Part shown: positions 29,873 to 41,374 of the stretch, piece after piece
Layout: the number at the start of each line of letters is the position of its first letter
How positions within the stretch are numbered: the first letter of the stretch is position 1
Assembly (NCBI RefSeq): GCF_023115465.1
Contig: NZ_CP096034.1
Coordinates: 4,216,001-4,280,000, forward strand
Origin: Gottfriedia acidiceleris
GTDB taxonomy: Bacteria > Bacillota > Bacilli > Bacillales > Bacillaceae_G
Direction: 5' to 3'
Length of the DNA: 64,000 bases
The notes under the pieces: model-generated
The model's input: only the letters and a program-made list of their open reading frames with translations
Databases searched by the model: none
What the model was told of the DNA's origin: nothing
Program-made: the position numbers and the translations under genes

Positions 29873-32314
29873 CTATCGTTTTTTATTACCTTTTGCGACT
29901 TTTTCGTAAAAAGGCTTATTCTTTTTGCTCTTGCTTTTGCTTTTCGTTGGATTAAAACGATCATCGCGTTTATTTCTCGATGATTTTCCACCACGTCCGC
30001 TTTCTTTCTCTTCATTTCGAGGTGAAGTATCACCGCCACGTCTTCCACGAGAACGGCCACTGCGAGAGCTGTCTCCATTTCGTTCTGAAGAACCTCTGCC
30101 GCGTCCTCCTCGTCCTCTGCCGCCACCAGAGCCACCGCCAAGATTAACCGGTCCTCTACCGCCGCTTCTACGAGGTTTGTTCGATTTCATGCCAACAATT
30201 TCAAAATCGATTGCTCGTTCTTCTTTATTAACATTAACTACTCGAACTGAAACTTCATCACCGATTCTGAAGATTTTCCCTGTTCTTTCACCAATCATCG
30301 CGTACGTACGCTCGTCATAGTTATAATAGTCATCTGATAAATCAGCAACGCGAACTAAACCTTCAATTGTATTTGGCAGTTCAATAAACATACCGAAATT
30401 TGTAACAGAGCTGATAATACCGTCATACTCTTCACCAATTTTATCAAGCATGTACTCTGCTTTTTTCAAATCATCAGTTTCTCTTTCTGCTTCAACTGAG
30501 CGACGCTCCATATTGGATGCATGTTCAGCAATTGCAGGTAATTTATCATCCCACTCACGTTTTGTCTCATTATCCATTTTTCCTTCGATTAAATATTTAC
30601 GAATTAATCGATGAACAATTAAATCCGGATATCGACGAATCGGTGATGTGAAATGAGTATAATACTCCGCTGCTAATCCGAAATGGCCAAGATTATCAGC
30701 CTCGTATTTCGCTTGTTTCATTGAACGAAGCATTACTGTTGAAATGACTGTCTCTTCTGGTTGCCCATGAACCATATCTAGAACTTGTTGCAACGCTCTC
30801 GGGTGAATTTCATTTCCAGCACCTTTTACTGTATAACCAAATGATGCAATAAATTCAAAGAATCGTTGTAACTTTTCTTCTTTAGGATCCTCATGGACAC
30901 GATACATGAACGGTACATTTAACCAATGAAAATGCTCAGCTACTGTTTCATTCGCTACAAGCATAAATTCTTCAATTAGTTTTTCTGCAGTTGAGCGCTC
31001 ACGAATGACGACATCAGTTGGATGACCTTCTTCATCAACTAATACTTTTGATTCTTTAAAATCAAAATCGATTGCTCCACGAGTCATTCGTCGATTACGT
31101 AAGATTTTGGCTAACTTGGCCATTTCCTCAAACATTGGGACTAACGGTTCGTAACGCTCACGCAATTCAGTATCTTGCTCATCTAATATTTTATTTACAT
31201 CGCTATACGTCATTCTTTCAGTTGTTTTAATAATACTTTCAAAAATTTCATGCTTAACAACTTCACCTTTTTGGTCAATTTCCATTTCACATGAAAGTGT
31301 AAATCGATTTACTTTTGGATTTAATGAACAAATTCCATTTGATAAACGATGCGGAATCATTGGAATAACTCGGTCAACTAAGTAAATACTTGTTCCACGA
31401 TCATGTGCTTCTTGATCAATTGGTGAGTTATCTGTCACATAGTATGATACGTCTGCAATATGTACACCTAACTTATAATGACCATTTTCAAGCGCTGTTA
31501 CTGTAACAGCATCATCTAAGTCCTTTGCATCTGCTCCATCTATCGTTACAATTTGTTCATCACGAAGATCGCGACGAGTGCCAATAGCTGATTCATCAAT
31601 CTCATCCGGTACAGCATTTGCTTGATCCATTACTTCCTTAGGGAATTCTTGAGGTAAATCAAACTTATGAATGACCGATAAAATATCAACACCAGGATCA
31701 TTTTTATGTCCTAGTACTTGTACTACAATACCCTCTGCATTTTTCCCATTCTCAGGAAACTGAGTAAGTTCTACAACGACTTTGTGACCTTCCACTGCGC
31801 CTTGGGAATTACTCTTTGTAATAAAAATATCACTTCCGAATCGTTTATCATCAGGAACAACGAAACCGAAACTTTTCTGAGCCTGGTATGTACCTACCAT
31901 TTTCGTTTGACCACGTTCAACAATTTTTACAATTGTCCCTTCTCTACGTGCATCACTTTTTTCTTTTGTAATACGAGCTAAAACGATGTCTCCATGTAAA
32001 GCACCATTTAAATCTGACGGTGAAATAAATACATCTTCTGCTCCTGCTTCTTCTGGAATGACAAACGCAAAGCCTTTAGCATGGCCAGTTAATTTACCTC
32101 TAACTAAATTAGATTGATCAGGTAAACTGTATTTATTATTTCGTGAACGTACAATATACCCCTCATCTTCTAACATAACCAGCGTTTTTACTACTTCTCG
32201 AAAGTCACTTGCATCAGTCAACTCCATAGCCTCTTCTATCCCCTGGATATTTAAAGGCTTATAATCTTCACTTTTCATCAATTCCAATAATTTTTCTTTC
32301 CATTGTTGATTCAT
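29873..32314 (-). CDS. rnr: Ribonuclease R
   Basis: An 813-residue processive 3'-5' exoribonuclease (RNB/RNase II family) that degrades structured RNA and works with tmRNA-SmpB on stalled messages. Domain order: N-terminal winged helix (about 1-70), two cold-shock/OB domains (about 70-220), and the RNB catalytic domain with the metal-binding motif [13 protein letters not shown] (about 265-277). C-terminal of this are the [15 protein letters not shown] block (about 565-580), an S1 domain (about 635-715), and a very basic Gly/Arg/Ser-rich tail (about 720-813). The tail is longer and richer in RGG-like repeats than I expect in B. subtilis. The ATG follows AGGGAGGG. Operon order is est-rnr-smpB-ssrA. 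Confidence 0.96.
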   Translation of the reverse strand: MNQQWKEKLLELMKSEDYKPLNIQGIEEAMELTDASDFREVVKTLVMLEDEGYIVRSRNNKYSLPDQSNLVRGKLTGHAKGFAFVIPEEAGAEDVFISPSDLNGALHGDIVLARITKEKSDARREGTIVKIVERGQTKMVGTYQAQKSFGFVVPDDKRFGSDIFITKSNSQGAVEGHKVVVELTQFPENGKNAEGIVVQVLGHKNDPGVDILSVIHKFDLPQEFPKEVMDQANAVPDEIDESAIGTRRDLRDEQIVTIDGADAKDLDDAVTVTALENGHYKLGVHIADVSYYVTDNSPIDQEAHDRGTSIYLVDRVIPMIPHRLSNGICSLNPKVNRFTLSCEMEIDQKGEVVKHEIFESIIKTTERMTYSDVNKILDEQDTELRERYEPLVPMFEEMAKLAKILRNRRMTRGAIDFDFKESKVLVDEEGHPTDVVIRERSTAEKLIEEFMLVANETVAEHFHWLNVPFMYRVHEDPKEEKLQRFFEFIASFGYTVKGAGNEIHPRALQQVLDMVHGQPEETVISTVMLRSMKQAKYEADNLGHFGLAAEYYTHFTSPIRRYPDLIVHRLIRKYLIEGKMDNETKREWDDKLPAIAEHASNMERRSVEAERETDDLKKAEYMLDKIGEEYDGIISSVTNFGMFIELPNTIEGLVRVADLSDDYYNYDERTYAMIGERTGKIFRIGDEVSVRVVNVNKEERAIDFEIVGMKSNKPRRSGGRGPVNLGGGSGGGRGRGGRGRGSSERNGDSSRSGRSRGRRGGDTSPRNEEKESGRGGKSSRNKRDDRFNPTKSKSKSKKNKPFYEKVAKGNKKR

Positions 32315-32380
32315 ACTTTTCCCTCCTTTTTCTAATTGCTAAAGGGTATTTAATTTAAGTTTGTCCAGAAAGATTTCATT

Positions 32381-33121
32381 CTACCATTCCAATTCATTAA
32401 GAAATGCTAGTACATCTTCATGTAACATATCTTTTTCCTGTCCAAGTGTAATAACATGTGTTGAATTTTCGTACCATTTTAATTTTTTCTGATCAGATTG
32501 CACTTCATTAAAAATAATATTTGCGCTGTCAGTATTAATCATCTCGTCTACAGTAGATTGTACGACAAACGTTGGTGCATATACTGTATCAACATTTTCA
32601 CGCACTTCTTTAATTAAACCTTGAAGAGCTTTTAATGTATTCATCGGATTTTTTTTAAATTCTTCCATTTCTACTTCAATTTGTTCAGGAGATTTCCCTT
32701 CACGTTTTTTAAACTCTCTTGTGTAAGCTAAAACGCCTTCATACATAATTTCTTCACTTTTTATGTACATCGGCGAACACATTGTGACAATACCATTCAA
32801 TGGAACAGTATAACCTAGCTTTAGTGCAAATACTCCACCTAAAGATAGACCTACCGCTGCAATTTTTTGATGTCCTTTATCCTTTAGAAATTGATAAGCT
32901 TCCATTACATCCTTCCACCAGTCCTCTGGTCCCGTATGAACAAGCTCATCTGGTGGTACACCATGCCCTTTATAGTGCGGTGCATGACAAGTATAACCTT
33001 GTTTTTCTAAAAAACGGCCAAGCATTCGAACATCCGCAGAATGTCCTGTAAATCCATGTAATAATAAAACTGCTCGATCTCCACCTTCAAACGTAAATGG
33101 CTTCGGCATTGTTACTCTCAT
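32381..33121 (-). CDS. est: Carboxylesterase (Est30/YvaK family)
   Basis: A 246-residue alpha/beta hydrolase that cleaves short-chain esters. Oxyanion region [20 protein letters not shown], nucleophile elbow GLSLGG with Ser93, acid Asp in STVDEMIN (about 193) and His in ENSTHVITL (about 223) match Geobacillus Est30 and B. subtilis YvaK. The ATG at 33121 follows GGAGTGAG. In B. subtilis yvaK lies between secG and rnr, and here it also precedes rnr, with 66 bp between them. The physiological substrate is not known. Confidence 0.93.
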   Translation of the reverse strand: MRVTMPKPFTFEGGDRAVLLLHGFTGHSADVRMLGRFLEKQGYTCHAPHYKGHGVPPDELVHTGPEDWWKDVMEAYQFLKDKGHQKIAAVGLSLGGVFALKLGYTVPLNGIVTMCSPMYIKSEEIMYEGVLAYTREFKKREGKSPEQIEVEMEEFKKNPMNTLKALQGLIKEVRENVDTVYAPTFVVQSTVDEMINTDSANIIFNEVQSDQKKLKWYENSTHVITLGQEKDMLHEDVLAFLNELEW

Positions 33122-33362
33122 ATATACTCACTCCAAAACTTTTCTATCCATTTTTCTTTCGTTAATTTTATGTTATCTATAAATGATTTTGTTTATTTAA
33201 ATTTATAATCGATTTCTTCAATATAAATCATTAATAATAATATTTAACTAATTTTACGTAAAGAAATTGTTCTTTTATTTTACCTTTAATTTCAATAATT
33301 TACCAATAAACAGTTTTTTTAATTAACTTGTTATGATTTAATAAAAGGTGTGGTAATAATAA

Positions 33363-33382
33363 TGTTGGTCATTTAACCAACA
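33363..33382 (+). promoter_or_regulatory. Inverted repeat just before the DinB-gene ribosome binding site
   Basis: A perfect 7-bp inverted repeat TGTTGGT / ACCAACA around six bases, ending one base before AAAGGAGG. It could be an operator or a leader hairpin affecting translation start. The rest of the 33122-33362 gap is AT-rich with no gene. Confidence 0.45.
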
Positions 33383-33397
33383 AAAGGAGGATACGTT

Positions 33398-33889
33398 ATG
33401 TTTAATAATGTTGAAGAATTTATTACTGAATGGAAAATGGAAGAAGCAAACACAATTAAATTACTAAATGCTATGACAGATGAATCACTTGATCAATCAA
33501 TAGGTGAAGATTTTAGCTCATTAGGGGAACTAGCTTGGCACATAACGACAGCAATTAAAGCGATTATTTCACAGTCAGGATTACAATTCGAAGCATCTAT
33601 GAGCAAAGAAGAAATGCCTGCAACTGCGAAGGAAATTACCGAAAAATACTCAGAGGCTAGTAAAGCTATGACTGAAGCAGCTCAAAAAGAATGGAAAGAA
33701 AAAGATTTAAATCAAATCATTAACGCTTTTGGATTCATTGAAATGCCTATCCACGCATTACTACGCATGGCAATTTCACATCAAACGCATCACCGTGGCC
33801 AAATGACTGTATTAATGCGTCAAGCTGGACTAGCTATTCCAGGAATGTACGGTCCAAGTAAAGAAGAATGGGCTGCAATGAAAGGTTAA
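33398..33889 (+). CDS. DinB/YfiT-type metal-binding family protein
   Basis: A 163-residue four-helix-bundle protein of the DinB superfamily. The expected metal-binding histidine triad is visible: His48 (LAWHITT), His128 and His132 (SHQTHHRGQ). Members include stress-induced proteins of unknown activity and thiol-dependent (bacillithiol) transferases; no specific reaction can be named. It starts with ATG after AAAGGAGG and ends in its own terminator. It is on the opposite strand to, and inserted between, secG and est, which are neighbours in B. subtilis, so it is a lineage-specific insertion. Confidence 0.85.
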   Translation: MFNNVEEFITEWKMEEANTIKLLNAMTDESLDQSIGEDFSSLGELAWHITTAIKAIISQSGLQFEASMSKEEMPATAKEITEKYSEASKAMTEAAQKEWKEKDLNQIINAFGFIEMPIHALLRMAISHQTHHRGQMTVLMRQAGLAIPGMYGPSKEEWAAMKG

Positions 33890-33915
33890 TAGTTAGAAAT
33901 TGTCTACATTCTAAA

Positions 33916-33946
33916 ATACAGCCAAAAACCTGGCTGTATTTTTTTC
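33916..33946 (+). terminator. Terminator of the DinB-family gene
   Basis: Stem ATACAGCCA / TGGCTGTAT with a 6-base loop followed by a run of T residues. Confidence 0.9.
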
Positions 33947-33995
33947 CAAATTATTTAGAAAAATATCTTCCTATCCAAGAGAAATTTTTAACAAA

Positions 33996-34022
33996 ATAAA
34001 AAGCCACCCTTTTAGGTAGCTT
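33996..34022 (-). terminator. Terminator of secG
   Basis: On the minus strand AAGCTACC / GGTGGCTT (one U-G pair) is followed by TTTATTTTG, immediately past the secG stop. Confidence 0.8.
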
Positions 34023-34027
34023 GTTTA

Positions 34028-34261
34028 TTACAGTTTAAAATATGTTACAGCAATCGTTAGAATGAAGAATAAAACTGCTACAACAACTGTTATTCTTTGT
34101 AAAACTAGTTCAAAACCACGAGCTTTTTGCTTGCCAAACAGTTGCTCAGCACCACCAGATATCGCACCTGATAGGCCGTTACTTTTACTAGATTGAAGTA
34201 AAACTAAAACAATCATAAGTACTGAAACAATAATTAAAAGTACAGATAAAAACGTATGCAT
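34028..34261 (-). CDS. secG: Preprotein translocase subunit SecG
   Basis: A 77-residue, two-TM subunit of the SecYEG channel. It reads [20 protein letters not shown], then the conserved [29 protein letters not shown] loop and a second TM. The ATG at 34261 follows GGAGGTG. It lies upstream of est-rnr-smpB in Bacillus synteny, here separated by the inserted DinB gene. Confidence 0.95.
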   Translation of the reverse strand: MHTFLSVLLIIVSVLMIVLVLLQSSKSNGLSGAISGGAEQLFGKQKARGFELVLQRITVVVAVLFFILTIAVTYFKL

Positions 34262-34344
34262 TTCTTCACCTCCACAGTAATACACTGTTACTTCCTATTC
34301 TACTATGAAGAATACTATACTTCAATATGAGAGTACAACCTTAT

Positions 34345-35274
34345 TTAATGATTTAAGATTGTTTCTTCTATCCAAGTTTTTACATCTTGATGAACTTCAT
34401 CTTTATTTATTTCATGAAGCATCTCATGACGACCTTCTTCATATAATTTCAACTTTACATTTGTACATCCAATTTCTTTATATAGCCCATAAACTTTCTT
34501 TACACCTTCACCATTTTGACCAACAGGATCTTTATCTCCAGAAAAAATATAAATTGGCAATGAAGTTGGTGTCTTCTTTATTTCATCTTTTCGATGTATA
34601 ATTCCAATTCCTTTCAACAATTCACGATAATAACTTGAAGAACAAATAAAACCACAATATGGATCTTTAATATAGCGATCAATCTCGGCTTCATCTCTTG
34701 TTAACCAATCATATTTTGTTTTAGGAAACTTAAAATGATTATTGAAGTTTCCAAAAGTTAAAAAGTCTAAAATTTTACTTCTCTTATTGGCACCAATCAA
34801 AAATGCCTCTGCACTTGAAATAAAGACACCTAATTTTCTTAGTATTCCTGGATCGTATCCAGTTCCAGAAATAATTAACCCATCGTATAGTCCTCCATTT
34901 AATTGAACTACTCGTCTGCTCAAATAAGACCCCATACTATGTCCAAATAGAATTAAAGGAATATCTTTTATTTCTTTTCTAATCATTTTACTTATAAAAA
35001 TAATATCTTTAGCAACTTCATCCCAGCCAATTTCTTCACCAAAAAAACCTAAATCATCTTCAATAGATGCCGTTTTCCCGTGACCTCTTTGATCATGAAT
35101 AAACACTGCAAACTGATTATGAACTAAATATTCAATAAATTTTTCATAAGCCCCACCATGTTCTGCCATTCCATGTACAATTTGAATTACAGCAATTGGT
35201 TCAGCAGGAATATATTTTCGCAAATAGATTTTTGTTCGATCCTTCGCCGAAATTAATCCTTCCCAATTATTCAT
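34345..35274 (-). CDS. Alpha/beta hydrolase, monoacylglycerol-lipase-like
   Basis: A 309-residue hydrolase of the Hydrolase_4 (serine aminopeptidase S33-like) group. Motifs: IVHGMAEHGGAYEKF (oxyanion loop), HDQRGHGKT, nucleophile GHSMGS with Ser113, an acid Asp in FSGDKDPVGQNGEG and His in EEGRHEMLHE. This set is typical of bacterial monoacylglycerol lipases and lysophospholipases. There is no signal peptide, so it is cytoplasmic or membrane-associated. Its ATG overlaps the stop of a small membrane protein gene upstream by 8 bases, so the two are translationally coupled. Substrate inferred only at class level. Confidence 0.88.
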   Translation of the reverse strand: MNNWEGLISAKDRTKIYLRKYIPAEPIAVIQIVHGMAEHGGAYEKFIEYLVHNQFAVFIHDQRGHGKTASIEDDLGFFGEEIGWDEVAKDIIFISKMIRKEIKDIPLILFGHSMGSYLSRRVVQLNGGLYDGLIISGTGYDPGILRKLGVFISSAEAFLIGANKRSKILDFLTFGNFNNHFKFPKTKYDWLTRDEAEIDRYIKDPYCGFICSSSYYRELLKGIGIIHRKDEIKKTPTSLPIYIFSGDKDPVGQNGEGVKKVYGLYKEIGCTNVKLKLYEEGRHEMLHEINKDEVHQDVKTWIEETILNH

Positions 35275-35488
35275 TTTTATGCCCCTTCATCTCATATGTT
35301 GTAAAAGATACTACTAAGAAAAAACAAGTGAAATAGATTATTTCTAATCGTATGTATGTAAATGTAAATTCATCACCCAATATTCTCCAAAAAACAATTA
35401 CTAATGAAACTATAACAATAATAAATGGAAGTAAATAGGTTTTTATAGTATACCAAATATAATCTTTTAAGTATGCGAAAAAGTTCAT
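35267..35488 (-). CDS. Small membrane protein of unknown function
   Basis: A 73-residue protein with two hydrophobic segments (about residues 17-36, LLPFIIVIVSLVIVFW, and 45-62) and a charged C-terminus (EMKGHKNE). I do not recognise the family. ATG at 35488 follows GGGAGGATAATT; an earlier ATG 14 codons up has no ribosome binding site. It overlaps the hydrolase start (ATGAATAA overlap), so it probably partners the lipase-like enzyme. Confidence 0.65.
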   Translation of the reverse strand: MNFFAYLKDYIWYTIKTYLLPFIIVIVSLVIVFWRILGDEFTFTYIRLEIIYFTCFFLVVSFTTYEMKGHKNE

Positions 35489-35694
35489 AATTATCCTCCC
35501 AATTATTTGACACTCATATCCATAATTCAATACTAATCCAAATTATTTTATTCTTTAGGTTAATTTTTAACAATTTTTCATCAATTTGATGAACTTTTTA
35601 TGTCAAAGTTAAACTAATTTTTTGGATTTTAACTAAACATGTTTTGTATTGATGTTTGAATTGAGATCAAAACAGAATGAATGGGGGATTCGAA

Positions 35695-36258
35695 ATGAAA
35701 AGAGGTATACAAACAATTTTAAGCATCGTCTTTGCAATTGTCATGCTTGTCTTGTTCGTTATTTTCTTCGTAAAAGACGATTCTTATCGGTATCCAATCG
35801 CATTAGGTGGCTTCGCTTGTGCACTCGTACCGCTCATATTAGATAAGCTTTTCAAGATTCGATTTGCATTTCCGTTTATTCTCTCTTATTTTGCTTTTTT
35901 AATAGGGTCCTTATGTCTTGGTTCAATGCTTAGATTTTATAGTTTAGGCTGGTGGGATACGTTTTTACATTTTTTAAGTGGCACACTAGTCGCGTTTTTA
36001 GCAATTGATTTAATGGGAAAATTGACTACCAAACAGTCTCGGAGTGAAATGTCTGCTGGATTCATTTTTCTCTTTGTTTTTTCATTTGGAGTATTTTGTG
36101 GAGCAATATGGGAGATTTGGGAATTCAGTAGCGACCAATTTTTTGGAACTAATACGCAAGGCGGAGGTAATTTTGATACAATGACAGATATAATCGCAGA
36201 CTCAATTGGAGCACTCATTATCGCATTTTGGTTTGCTAGATCGAAAAAAAATAAGTAA
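35695..36258 (+). CDS. Membrane protein, DUF2238/YjdF-like
   Basis: A 187-residue protein with about six TMs. The C-terminal half has the conserved pattern GWWDTFLHFLSGTLVAFLAIDLMGKL, then CGAIWEIWEFSSDQFFGTNTQGGGNFDTMTDI and ADSIGALI, as in the DUF2238 (YjdF-like) family. The function is unknown. ATG at 35695 follows GGGGG; the ATG six codons earlier overlaps that site. It is monocistronic, and the nearest downstream gene (MFS exporter) converges on it. Confidence 0.75.
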   Translation: MKRGIQTILSIVFAIVMLVLFVIFFVKDDSYRYPIALGGFACALVPLILDKLFKIRFAFPFILSYFAFLIGSLCLGSMLRFYSLGWWDTFLHFLSGTLVAFLAIDLMGKLTTKQSRSEMSAGFIFLFVFSFGVFCGAIWEIWEFSSDQFFGTNTQGGGNFDTMTDIIADSIGALIIAFWFARSKKNK

Positions 36259-36311
36259 AAGTATTTATTAATGGATAATATGAAACTATTAAATCTAATT
36301 TAGTAGTCACA

Positions 36312-36349
36312 ATAAAAAAACCTGATTAATCTAAATGAATAATCAGGTT
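36312..36349 (-). terminator. Terminator between convergent genes
   Basis: Stem AACCTGATTA / TAATCAGGTT with an 11-base loop; seven T residues follow on the minus strand, so it mainly serves the MFS gene, and it can also stop transcripts from the DUF2238 gene. Confidence 0.85.
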
Positions 36350-36356
36350 TCATATT

Positions 36357-37607
36357 TTATGACTTCACTTCAACTACGATATTCTTCATAATCTTGAACA
36401 TTGGCACCATGATGATGATTCCAATAACGAATAATAATGCTGAAACTTGATAAATAGAGATTAAAGAAAAATGCTCCTTTAAAATACCTGCCAAGCTCAT
36501 AGTAATGACCATAGCTCCCATAAATAAAGGTGTTAATATACCGTTTACCCTGCCTACAAACTTTTCATCAGTATTTTTTAAGATGATTGTATTAATACCG
36601 ATATGCAACGCAGGCATAAATAGTCCGATAAAGAATTCAGCAACAAGCGTTAGCCAGAACATCTCAGACCAACCTATAACAAATATTCCAATCGCATTGA
36701 CCGCCATACCGATTAATAATAATACATGCGGTGCCAACTTATTCGATATGACCATTATTAGGCCACCACCTATAATCATAGCGGCTCCATTTGCCGCGAA
36801 TATCCATTGTAAATATTCCTTATCTAATCCTAGTCGTTCAGTTACTAAAAAAATTGCTAGAGGATGGATAAGACCTATACCTAATCCTGCCGCTGCAAAT
36901 ACTCCACCTAAATAGACGAGAATTTTTCGAGACCAAACGTATTGGAATCCTGACTTCATCTCTTCCAATAATGATGTTGTATGTTCAGACTTTTCTTCTT
37001 CTTGATCCTTAGGTAATCTTGTTAATACTAAAGCTGACATAAGAAAAGCAATCCCTACAATTCCCATCGAAACATGTATTCCAGCTTGTTGAAATACGAA
37101 TGTACCTAATACTGGACCTAAAATCATAAACACTGCCATCATCGTTTGAAAGATAGACATACCTGCTTGCATTTGCTCACCAGGTACATGAACTTTAAAT
37201 AATTTCATATTGGAAGGCTGAGAAAACTGGGACAAGATTGCTGAAACTAATGTAGCAAAAAACACAAACTTCCATGTTCCATATAATAGTGCTAACAAAA
37301 TAACAAATATAGATACAGCACTTAACAGATCGCACCATATCATTGTACGCTTTGGTTTCCAACGATCGGCAAAAGTTCCACCGATAAAAGAAAAAATAAA
37401 AATTGGCGCAAATTCAGCAACTGATATCAATGATACGGCTGTTGCATCACCATTGGTCTTTTCCACTACAAATAATAAGATTGCAAAATTACGAATCCAA
37501 ATACCAACTTGAATAAACAAACCTGCTGAAAGAATCGTCTGAATAAAAGGATTTTTTAACAAAGAAGCCATTGAAGGATTTGAAGCTGTTGGAGTAGTTT
37601 TAGACAT
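36357..37607 (-). CDS. MFS transporter (MFS_3 / EntS-like)
   Basis: A 416-residue, 12-TM major facilitator. The N-terminal half has FIGGTFADRWKPKRTMIWCDL, the MFS motif A between TM2 and TM3, and SQFSQPSNMKLFKVHVPGEQMQAG, typical of MFS_3 proteins related to enterobactin exporter EntS and macrolide exporter MefA. A charged central loop (RLPKDQEEEKSEHTTS) separates the halves. ATG follows GAGAGGGGAAAAA. No neighbouring biosynthesis or regulator gene indicates the substrate. Confidence 0.88.
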   Translation of the reverse strand: MSKTTPTASNPSMASLLKNPFIQTILSAGLFIQVGIWIRNFAILLFVVEKTNGDATAVSLISVAEFAPIFIFSFIGGTFADRWKPKRTMIWCDLLSAVSIFVILLALLYGTWKFVFFATLVSAILSQFSQPSNMKLFKVHVPGEQMQAGMSIFQTMMAVFMILGPVLGTFVFQQAGIHVSMGIVGIAFLMSALVLTRLPKDQEEEKSEHTTSLLEEMKSGFQYVWSRKILVYLGGVFAAAGLGIGLIHPLAIFLVTERLGLDKEYLQWIFAANGAAMIIGGGLIMVISNKLAPHVLLLIGMAVNAIGIFVIGWSEMFWLTLVAEFFIGLFMPALHIGINTIILKNTDEKFVGRVNGILTPLFMGAMVITMSLAGILKEHFSLISIYQVSALLFVIGIIIMVPMFKIMKNIVVEVKS

Positions 37608-37809
37608 TTTTTCCCCTCTCTTATTTCAATTACATTTTAACCACGCAAGAACTAACGTTCCTTAGAACATACATTCTTATTTTAACATTAAATTTCTTTA
37701 ATAATCAATCCCAATTCTTGTCAATTGGAAAATTTAAAGTCACCATGGAAAGGAGAAAAATTAAGTTCGTTTATACCATTCAATAAAGTAATTTACTTTA
37801 AAAGTTACA

Positions 37810-37844
37810 AAAAAATGTCACTGAGTTAATCAATGACATTTTTT
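37810..37844. repeat. Hairpin flank (left) of the ~510-bp element
   Basis: AAAAAATGTCA / TGACATTTTTT stem around 13 bases. A near-identical hairpin lies at the other end of the element at 38354, differing only in the loop. Read as a target-site duplication of a terminator-like hairpin. Confidence 0.7.
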
Positions 37845-38353
37845 CATGCTGTTGAAAAACTACCTTGTCAATTAAATATCAAATTTTCGTGAAAGGAGTA
37901 GAGTGATGTTGATTTCCATTACAGGATGCTCGCTTTCCATGGGGCGAGATTCTTTAGCCTCCTCGGCAAGCCTGTGGGGTCTCAGCCTTCCCGCTTATCC
38001 CATAGGAGTCGAGCATCCCTCCATTCCAATCAACTTATTCATCTAAAAATGTCTGAGATAAACCCTAATCAAATAGCCTTTCCTTAGAGTAATCTAACTT
38101 TAATCAGATAGTAGATCAATTAATATTGAACATTTATTAAACTAAACAATCGAATTTGTTTTCTAAAAAAAGCTTATAATATTTTTAACGTCTAAAAAAT
38201 CATTTCTATTGTTATTGAAATAATGAAATTGCTCAAACATATTAACATTTATAACCATTAAAAGATCATTCAAAAAATGCTAATTTTATAATTATGAAAT
38301 GTTCACTTAAAGTCCCTTTTCCCTATTTGACGATTTTATATTTCAACACTCTG
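37845..38353. mobile_element. ~510-bp non-autonomous (MITE-like) element, copy 1
   Basis: It has imperfect 13-bp inverted ends: CATGCTGTTGAAA at the left and the complement of CAGAGTGTTGAAA at the right. The whole length aligns by eye with the sequence at 50362-50762 plus 52447-52572 in the opposite orientation. There is no coding capacity. The left third contains a long imperfect palindrome (about 37890-38040; GTTGATT, GGATGCTCG and TCCATGGG arms pair with partners ending CGAGCATCC and AATCAAC). The right part is AT-rich. It lies between eno and the MFS gene and accounts for most of the long gap there. Confidence 0.7.
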
Positions 38354-38385
38354 AAAAAATGTCACCTTAATCAATGACATTTTTT
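38354..38385. repeat. Hairpin flank (right) of the ~510-bp element
   Basis: AAAAAATGTCA / TGACATTTTTT stem around 10 bases; direct repeat of the hairpin at 37810 with a 3-base shorter loop. On the minus strand it would also act as a terminator downstream of eno. Confidence 0.7.
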
Positions 38386-38393
38386 ACAGCAAT

Positions 38394-38427
38394 AAAAAAA
38401 AGAGAAGGTGACGATCCTTCTCTTTTT
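38394..38427 (-). terminator. Terminator of the glycolytic operon (after eno)
   Basis: Stem AAAAAGAGAAGG / CCTTCTCTTTTT with a 7-base loop, 55 bp past the eno stop on the minus strand, followed by T residues. Confidence 0.85.
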
Positions 38428-38481
38428 AACGTGTCTATAATGGATTATGTTTTTTTGTTAATACACTTAGTTTTGATTAAA

Positions 38482-39801
<1,320 letters not shown>

Positions 39802-39841
39802 TTAATACGCATTATTAAAAACTTTTTATATTAACTGTCAC

Positions 39842-41374
39842 TTATTTAATAAGTGATTTACCAGTCATTTCTTTTGGTTGTTCTACTTTTAATAAATCAA
39901 GAACAGTTGGAGCTAAATCACCTAAAATACCATCTTCACGTAATGTAATACCTTCTTCAGTAACAATAACTGGTACAGGATTAGTCGTGTGAGCTGTCAT
40001 AGGTTCACCCTCTGGTGTAATTTCTTCATCAGCATTTCCATGGTCAGCAGTAATGATTGCTTTTCCGCCTTTAGCAAGAATTGCATCAACTACTTCTCCT
40101 AAACATTCATCAACCGCTTCAATTGCTTTAATTGTCGGCTCAAGTTTTCCTGAATGTCCTACCATATCTGGATTTGCAAAGTTTAAGATGATGACATCAT
40201 GCTTGTCTGCTGCAATCTCTTTCAGTAATGCATCTTTTACTTCATAAGCACTCATTTCAGGTTTCAAATCGTAAGTCGCAACTTTTGGCGAGTTAATTAA
40301 AATACGTTCTTCACCTGGGAACTCTGCTTCACGGCCTCCACTAAAGAAAAATGTAACGTGTGGATACTTTTCCGTTTCAGCAATTCGTAATTGTTTTAAG
40401 TTATTTTGTGACAGAACTTCACCTAAAGTGTTATCTAGGTTTGTTGGTTTAAATGCTACATAACCTTGTACTGTTTCGCTAAAATGTGTTAAGCAAACGA
40501 AATGAACATTTTTCGGGAACTTACTTCCACGATCAAAGTCACGGAAATCATCGTTTGTAAATACATTTGAAATTTGAATTGCACGGTCAGGTCGGAAGTT
40601 GTAGAAAATAATGGAGTCATCATCACTTATTGTTGCAACTGGTGTTCCATCTTCTTTTACCATTACAGAAGGTAAAACGAATTCATCATGGATACCGTTC
40701 GCATACGAATCTTCAATTAATTCATACGGACTTGTATAAGTTGGCCCTTCTCCATATACCATTGCGCAATAGCACTTTTCTACACGATCCCAACGTTTGT
40801 CACGGTCCATGGAATAATAACGGCCAGAAATTGTTGCAAATTCTCCGACACCATATTCTTTAAACTTTGCTTCTGTTCGATCGATATATTTTTTAGCTGT
40901 AGTTGGACCAACATCTCGTCCATCAAGGAAAGCATGTAAATATACCTTTTTCATGCCTTCTTCAGCAGCTAATTTTAATAAAGCAAACATGTGATTAATA
41001 TGACTGTGAATACCACCATCAGACAGTAGACCGAAAATATGTAATGCTTTATCTTTTTCTTTTGCACTTTTAATTGCATCGATGAACGTGTCATTTTTTT
41101 CGAATTCGCCTTCACGAATTGCCTTGTTTACACGCGTTAAGCTTTGATAAACAATTCGTCCAGCTCCGATATTTAAATGACCAACTTCAGAATTACCCAT
41201 TTGTCCTTCAGGTAAACCTACTGCTTCACCGCTAGCCGTTAATTGTGCGTGAGGATATTTATTCCAATATCTATCATAATTTGGTTTCTTCGCTTGTGCA
41301 ACAGCATTTCCAAATGTTTCGTCGCGCAAACCAAATCCATCTAGGATAATTAACGCTACTGGTTGTTTACTCAT
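39842..41374 (-). CDS. gpmI: 2,3-bisphosphoglycerate-independent phosphoglycerate mutase
   Basis: A 510-residue manganese enzyme interconverting 3- and 2-phosphoglycerate; essential in Bacilli, pH-sensitive during sporulation. Alkaline-phosphatase-fold motifs: [18 protein letters not shown], the phosphoserine loop [17 protein letters not shown] (catalytic Ser about 62), DGGIHSH and [10 protein letters not shown]. Its ATG shares one base with the tpiA stop (TAATG), indicating translational coupling. Confidence 0.98.
   Translation of the reverse strand: MSKQPVALIILDGFGLRDETFGNAVAQAKKPNYDRYWNKYPHAQLTASGEAVGLPEGQMGNSEVGHLNIGAGRIVYQSLTRVNKAIREGEFEKNDTFIDAIKSAKEKDKALHIFGLLSDGGIHSHINHMFALLKLAAEEGMKKVYLHAFLDGRDVGPTTAKKYIDRTEAKFKEYGVGEFATISGRYYSMDRDKRWDRVEKCYCAMVYGEGPTYTSPYELIEDSYANGIHDEFVLPSVMVKEDGTPVATISDDDSIIFYNFRPDRAIQISNVFTNDDFRDFDRGSKFPKNVHFVCLTHFSETVQGYVAFKPTNLDNTLGEVLSQNNLKQLRIAETEKYPHVTFFFSGGREAEFPGEERILINSPKVATYDLKPEMSAYEVKDALLKEIAADKHDVIILNFANPDMVGHSGKLEPTIKAIEAVDECLGEVVDAILAKGGKAIITADHGNADEEITPEGEPMTAHTTNPVPVIVTEEGITLREDGILGDLAPTVLDLLKVEQPKEMTGKSLIK

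Noticed and set aside
37845-38353. Element copy 1 as a simple remnant of the IS1182-type IS
   Set aside because: Its ends (TGTTGAAA) differ from the IS ends (CCACTGAAAAA), and copy 2 shows the IS inserted inside the element, so they are separate units.
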